From positions 496,001-560,000 of the forward strand of contig NZ_FRBS01000002.1 in the NCBI RefSeq assembly GCF_900142675.1: a DNA stretch of 64,000 bases, read 5' to 3'. Every line of letters begins with the position of its first letter. Within the stretch, counting starts at the first letter, position 1. The notes under the pieces are model-generated. The model was not told the origin of the DNA. It searched no databases and saw nothing but the letters and a program-made list of their open reading frames with translations. This document shows, in pieces, positions 59,155 through 64,000 of this stretch. The stretch is from Shouchella rhizosphaerae (GTDB taxonomy: Bacteria; Bacillota; Bacilli; Bacillales; Bacillaceae_D). The position numbers and the translations under genes were made by a program.

Positions 59155-60519
59155 ATGAGACAAGTAACGGAAATAGAAAAACAAGTACGTGTACGCGCGG
59201 AAGCCGATGTGGTCGTTTGTGGAGGGGGACCAGCAGGGATTGGCGCTGCCTTAAGCGCCGCCCGAAACGGTGCCAAAACGATTCTCCTCGAATCACACGG
59301 CTTTCTCGGAGGGATGGGGACAGCTGGAATGGTGACTTCTTTTGCCTACGGTTATCATGATAAGGAGCGCTTTATTACTGGGGGCATCTTTCAAGAGATT
59401 CGCCAAAAGCTCCATGACAGAGGCGGGCTGATCATGACCGATCGCAAAGGCTGGGAGCCGTTTAATGCCGAACAATACAAGATTCTCGCGTTTGAATTAT
59501 TGGCAGAAGCAGGTGTCGAGCTCCTTTGCCACACAACCGTTGTCGATACGATCACAAAAGCAGGCACGATTGAAGCGATCATTATTGAAAGCAAAGCAGG
59601 CAGAGAAGCTTTGCTTGCGACGCACGTCATTGATGCGACGGGAGATGGAGATGTCGCCGAACGAGCCGGGGCGATCTGCAAAATCGGCAGAGACAAAGAC
59701 GGAGGCACGCAGCCTTCCTCACTTATGTATGTGCTTGGCAACGTCGATACAGCAGCACTTGGCGAAAAGCTCGACCAAGAAGGGCGGCGTGGCTACTGGA
59801 AAACAGAAGACGGATATAGGTACGTAAACGCAACCGGCTTCGCAGACGAAATCGAACAGGCGAAGCGCGACGGTTTCTTAACAAAAGTGAACCGAGACCA
59901 TATCGCTGCGATCTTCACAGTCCCGTGGGTGGACAATGTCGTAGGCATTAACTTTGGACGCATTCAAGGCAAAAACGCCCTCGACCCACAAGACTTAACG
60001 GATGCGGAAGTGATCGGGCGAGAACAAGTGCTAGATGGCATCGCTTTTCTGAAAGAATACGTGCCAGGGTTCAAGCGAGCAGAGCTCCTTCAAACAGCCC
60101 CACAAGTCGGAATTCGGGAAACAAGACGGATCATCGGCGACTACGTCATCACACAAGAAGATATTGTCGAATTAAAGCAATTCGACGACTGCATTGCCCA
60201 ATCCTGTTACATGATTGACATTCACTCGCCAGACTCGTCAACGACGGAAATTTACAAACTGCCAAAAGGCACCCATTACGACATCCCGTACCGCGCCCTC
60301 CTGCCACAAGGGCTAAACAACTTGCTCGTCGCCGGCCGCTGCATCTCAGCAACGCACGAAGCATTAGGCTCCTTCCGCGTCCAAGCCATTTGCCTCGCAA
60401 TCGGAGAAGCCGCCGGAGCTGCCGCTGCCATCGCCACAAAAGAAAAGTGCCTCCCACGAGAAATTGATGTGAAGCACTTGCAAGACACGTTGGTGGATCA
60501 AGGGGCGATATTGAGCTGA
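59155..60519 (+). CDS. FAD-dependent oxidoreductase (FAD_oxidored, PF12831 type)
   Basis: 454 residues. The dinucleotide motif CGGGPAGIGAALSAARNGAK is at 22-41 with acidic LLESHG after beta-2. HVIDATGDGDVAERAGA near 160 is the second FAD motif and the C-terminal NLLVAGRCISATHEALGS is typical of the family. Members in sugar operons are thought to oxidise or rearrange sugars, but few are characterised. Being last in a glycan uptake operon, it may process an unusual sugar or sugar acid from the glycan. Confidence 0.88.
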   Translation: MRQVTEIEKQVRVRAEADVVVCGGGPAGIGAALSAARNGAKTILLESHGFLGGMGTAGMVTSFAYGYHDKERFITGGIFQEIRQKLHDRGGLIMTDRKGWEPFNAEQYKILAFELLAEAGVELLCHTTVVDTITKAGTIEAIIIESKAGREALLATHVIDATGDGDVAERAGAICKIGRDKDGGTQPSSLMYVLGNVDTAALGEKLDQEGRRGYWKTEDGYRYVNATGFADEIEQAKRDGFLTKVNRDHIAAIFTVPWVDNVVGINFGRIQGKNALDPQDLTDAEVIGREQVLDGIAFLKEYVPGFKRAELLQTAPQVGIRETRRIIGDYVITQEDIVELKQFDDCIAQSCYMIDIHSPDSSTTEIYKLPKGTHYDIPYRALLPQGLNNLLVAGRCISATHEALGSFRVQAICLAIGEAAGAAAAIATKEKCLPREIDVKHLQDTLVDQGAILS

Positions 60520-60584
60520 CATTTTCGAATAAAAGGATTTGCAATGGTGCTTGAAGATGGACTACCTATAAAAATGAGACGAAA

Positions 60585-60624
60585 AAGAAACTCCAAACAT
60601 TGGGTTATGGAGTTTCTTTTTTTA
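60585..60624 (+). terminator. Terminator of the glycan-use operon
   Basis: AGAAACTCCA pairs perfectly with TGGAGTTTCT over a 12-base loop, followed by seven T. Confidence 0.8.
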
Positions 60625-60751
60625 GGTGTTCGTGGTATTAAAATGGGGTGGGATTAGAAGGATAGGTGGGAGCAACGGTTTAATTGGGTCAACCTAAAGA
60701 AGTTTGCCATTGAACATTAACGCCGTCGAAGACAAAAGCTTAAATCAGACG

Positions 60752-60931
60752 GTGCGAACCCCAAGCGCACATAAAATTACTAGATCACCCGCACCAAAAT
60801 AGAGCGCGAATATGAGCTTATGTGTATAAAGATGTGAAAATATGGTTCATGTTCCTTGATATAATGAAGGGAAAGCGCGACTTTCCTATATTATCTGTGG
60901 TTTTATTTCCAGCAAATAGGGGAATTTCGCT
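60752..60931 (+). promoter_or_regulatory. CRISPR leader D
   Basis: Conserved GTGCGAACCCCAAGCGCAC box and ATTACTAGATCACCCGCACC at its 5' end, AT-rich 3' half with TGATATAATGAAGGG, exactly 180 bases before the first repeat. Confidence 0.85.
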
Positions 60932-61429
60932 GTCGCACTCTTAGTGAGTGCGTGGATTGAAATAATCAAAGAATAGTTTGATTGAAACTTTTCGATTTGG
61001 TCGCACTCTTAGTGAGTGCGTGGATTGAAATGGAATGGCCGCTACAGGCACATTGTTGAGGAAATCGTCGCACTCTTAGTGAGTGCGTGGATTGAAATTA
61101 GTGGTAATTTCGCCCAAAAGAAAAAGGCATATGGTCGCACTCTTAGTGAGTGCGTGGATTGAAATATAATGGCCGCGACACGCACATTGTTGAGGAAATC
61201 GTCGCACTCTTAGTGAGTGCGTGGATTGAAATTAGTGGTAATTTCGCCCAAAAGAAAAAGGCATATGGTCGCACTCTTAGTGAGTGCGTGGATTGAAATC
61301 TCTCTGACATATTTGTTTGCAAATTGCCGGCGTCGCACTCTATGAGAGTGCGTGGATTGAAATTTGCTTCCGGCGAACGGAATGTGGCTTTCTGCTCGGC
61401 GCACTTTTTATAACTGCGCCAATTAACAT
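60932..61429 (+). CRISPR. CRISPR array D: 8 repeats (last decayed), 7 spacers, with a duplicated spacer pair
   Basis: Repeats start at 60932, 61000, 61067, 61134, 61201, 61268 and 61332, with a decayed terminal repeat at 61398 in register. Repeats 1-6 are identical (centre TTAGT); repeat 7 has TATGA. Spacers are 36, 35, 35, 35, 35, 32 and 34 bases. Spacers 3 and 5 are identical, and spacers 2 and 4 differ at only four positions, so the unit spacer-repeat-spacer-repeat occurs twice in a row. No cas gene is present. Minus-strand open frames across it are repeat artefacts. Confidence 0.96.
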
Positions 61430-61547
61430 CCACATGAATCGACGTTCGCTTGCGATAACGACTAGTCATGCAAAAAGCAAGTCCGAAAAACCAAATAAGC
61501 AATATAGGCGCACCGACGCCCATATTGCTTATTTTCGTTTTTATTGT
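61430..61547. terminator. Short gap with a hairpin before the GH4 gene
   Basis: AGCAATAT.GGCG pairs with CGCC.ATATTGCT at about 61498-61530. TTATTTTCG follows on the plus strand; on the minus strand a looser TTATTTGGTTTTT follows. It probably terminates the minus-strand GH4 gene and perhaps the CRISPR transcript. Confidence 0.5.
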
Positions 61548-62891
<1,344 letters not shown>

Positions 62892-62902
62892 CTATTATCT
62901 GT

Positions 62903-64000
62903 TTAAAGTTTTGTTTCAAAGGAATCTCTTACTTGCGGTACACTTAAGCCAACAATAATTTGTATGCTTTGGCCGCTTTTAGCCAATCCATGGGCCATTT
63001 TATTGTTTGTGAAGTAATCGCTGTCTTTGACCAAGCTAGTGTCAATCACTGTAACACGTAGACGCGTTGCACAGTTTGTCACATCTTTAATGTTTTCTTT
63101 GCCGCCAAGGCCTTCTAAGTAATAGACCGCTTTCTCTTCATACTCAGACTCGTAAGCTGCGGCAGCTTCCTTTTCATGATTACTCCCTTTTTTAGCCTTC
63201 TGATAATCTTGTTTTGTGTATAGCCTAGCCTCCTCTTCCTTTTTTCGCCCTGGTAATGGAATATCAAATTTAACAATCATCCATCTGAACAGGACAAAGT
63301 ACAGTGCTGCAAATATAAGCCCAATCATGGCTTGGACGATATAAATGCTTCCGTGATTAGAAGCGAGTGGTATCCAGTTTAACGCGGCTATTTCAATTAA
63401 TCCGCCGCCCATCATGCCGACGACGCCAAACATGTTCATCAGCGTTACCATAGTCGCGCCAAGAAGGGCATGGATCACAAATAAATAGGGCGCGATAAAT
63501 AGAAATGTAAATTCAAGCGGTTCTGTAATTCCCGCAAATATCGCTGTTAATGTTGCAGGCAATACGAGCGCAAGCACTTTCTTTCTGTTTTCTTTTGGTG
63601 TTGAATAATACATGGCGAGTGCGATCCCTAAACAGCCGAACATCTTAATATTTCCATGCAGTAAAAACCCATATGGATAAAGATCTTTTAACGCTGAAGT
63701 TGAAGTAGCAAAATCATTTAAATTGGCAATCCAATATGGTTTTAACCCTTCATTTACAGCAGCCGGACCAAATTCAAAAGGAGTGTAAATAAAATGATGC
63801 AGCCCCGTCGGTATTAAAACCCTTTCCAAGAAATGAAACAGCCAGACACCAACATAACCAGCTTGTGAGATGAACCCTTGGAGGGAACCAATGCCTTGCT
63901 GGACATACGGCCATACAAAAGCAACGAGGAAAGCGAAAGGAATCATTACAAAAAAACCAATGATCACCACAAAGACGAGACCCTGGAAAATGCCAAGCAT
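62903..64000 (-). CDS. Alpha-glucoside PTS permease EIICB (GlvC/MalP type), N-terminus outside the window
   Basis: The last 365 residues of a phosphotransferase permease. The EIIC membrane domain (to about residue 240 of the fragment) has FAGITEPLEFTFLFIAPYLF, the hallmark loop of the Glc-type EIIC family, and GNIKMFGCLGIALAMYYST. A linker follows, then EIIB (about 292-365) with the phosphorylated cysteine in VTNCATRLRV. It imports and phosphorylates maltose-like sugars for the GH4 enzyme. Full-length relatives have about 525 residues, so roughly 160 are missing at the right edge. No EIIA domain is seen; a shared EIIA-Glc is expected. Confidence 0.93.
   Translation of the reverse strand: MLGIFQGLVFVVIIGFFVMIPFAFLVAFVWPYVQQGIGSLQGFISQAGYVGVWLFHFLERVLIPTGLHHFIYTPFEFGPAAVNEGLKPYWIANLNDFATSTSALKDLYPYGFLLHGNIKMFGCLGIALAMYYSTPKENRKKVLALVLPATLTAIFAGITEPLEFTFLFIAPYLFVIHALLGATMVTLMNMFGVVGMMGGGLIEIAALNWIPLASNHGSIYIVQAMIGLIFAALYFVLFRWMIVKFDIPLPGRKKEEEARLYTKQDYQKAKKGSNHEKEAAAAYESEYEEKAVYYLEGLGGKENIKDVTNCATRLRVTVIDTSLVKDSDYFTNNKMAHGLAKSGQSIQIIVGLSVPQVRDSFETKL

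Noticed and set aside
60932-61429. Self-targeting spacers
   Set aside because: By eye no spacer of arrays A or D matches any other part of the window; a genome-wide search is needed to exclude self-targets elsewhere.
61143-61523. Minus-strand open frame of 126 codons with repeated FNPRT and ISIHALTKSAT segments
   Set aside because: These residues are the translated CRISPR repeat; the frame crosses array D and is a well-known annotation artefact. The same holds for 2627-2815 in array A.

Overview
The window looks like the chromosome of a low-to-moderate GC, spore-forming Bacillaceae, most likely an alkaliphilic Bacillus of the Shouchella (Bacillus) clausii type. The pointers are AGGAGG-type ribosome sites with frequent TTG and GTG starts, Rap/Phr quorum-sensing cassettes, YesM/YesN-type two-component pairs beside ABC importers, a DUF2642 plus manganese-catalase pair, cre-like sites and subtype I-C CRISPR repeats. 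The species is inferred from gene content, not from a database match. The window contains no rRNA or tRNA gene, replication origin or prophage that I could recognise.

Layout. 1-2.2 kb: two tandem M20 amidohydrolases and a membrane protein. 2.4-3.5 kb: a small CRISPR array with its leader and a coiled-coil protein made of 14-residue repeats. 3.9-10.4 kb: an AfuABC/FbpABC-type importer with a YesM/AraC two-component pair. 10.5-13.7 kb: a Rap phosphatase, a C26 glutamine amidotransferase-like hydrolase and ribokinase. 13.8-18.3 kb: an OmpR-type two-component system divergent from a BcrAB-like ABC transporter and a DUF4097 protein. 18.4-29.3 kb: mixed single genes (lipoprotein, truncated rap with intact phr, DUF418/TetR, pirin/HxlR, ATZ/TRZ amidohydrolase, ANT(6)-type aminoglycoside nucleotidyltransferase, Mn catalase/DUF2642, and a complete rap-phr cassette). 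29.8-37.7 kb: IclR regulator, TRAP transporter, then SDR, PPC-domain protein, acyl-CoA ligase, thiolase and DUF35 protein in one direction. 37.8-45.2 kb: a divergent polyol-type cluster (MFS permease, Zn dehydrogenase and SDR facing a DeoR regulator, RpiB, DhaK, DhaL and GlpX). 45.3-51.4 kb: single genes among decayed sequence, two CRISPR leader/repeat remnants, a type I toxin-antitoxin locus and an IS3 transposase relic. 51.7-60.5 kb: a secreted glycosidase-like protein, YesN/YesM, a sugar ABC importer and an FAD oxidoreductase. 60.7-61.4 kb: the longest CRISPR array. 61.5-64 kb: a GH4 phospho-alpha-glucosidase and an alpha-glucoside PTS permease cut by the window end.

How the genes work together. 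Most of the window is carbon uptake and catabolism in self-contained modules, each with its own regulator: sugar phosphates or similar (3.9 kb), a carboxylate activated to its CoA ester (30-37 kb), a tetritol or related polyol (38-45 kb), an extracellular glycan (52-60 kb) and maltose-like disaccharides (61-64 kb). Two have good cre-like sites at the start codon of their first gene, which suggests CcpA control. Between them lie signalling and defence loci. Three rap-type loci are in different states: one complete with phr, one without a visible phr, and one with a truncated rap but an intact phr. Four CRISPR loci with related leaders or leader fragments lie on the same strand with no cas gene in view. 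A 28-residue toxin gene with a probable antisense RNA sits between two CRISPR remnants.
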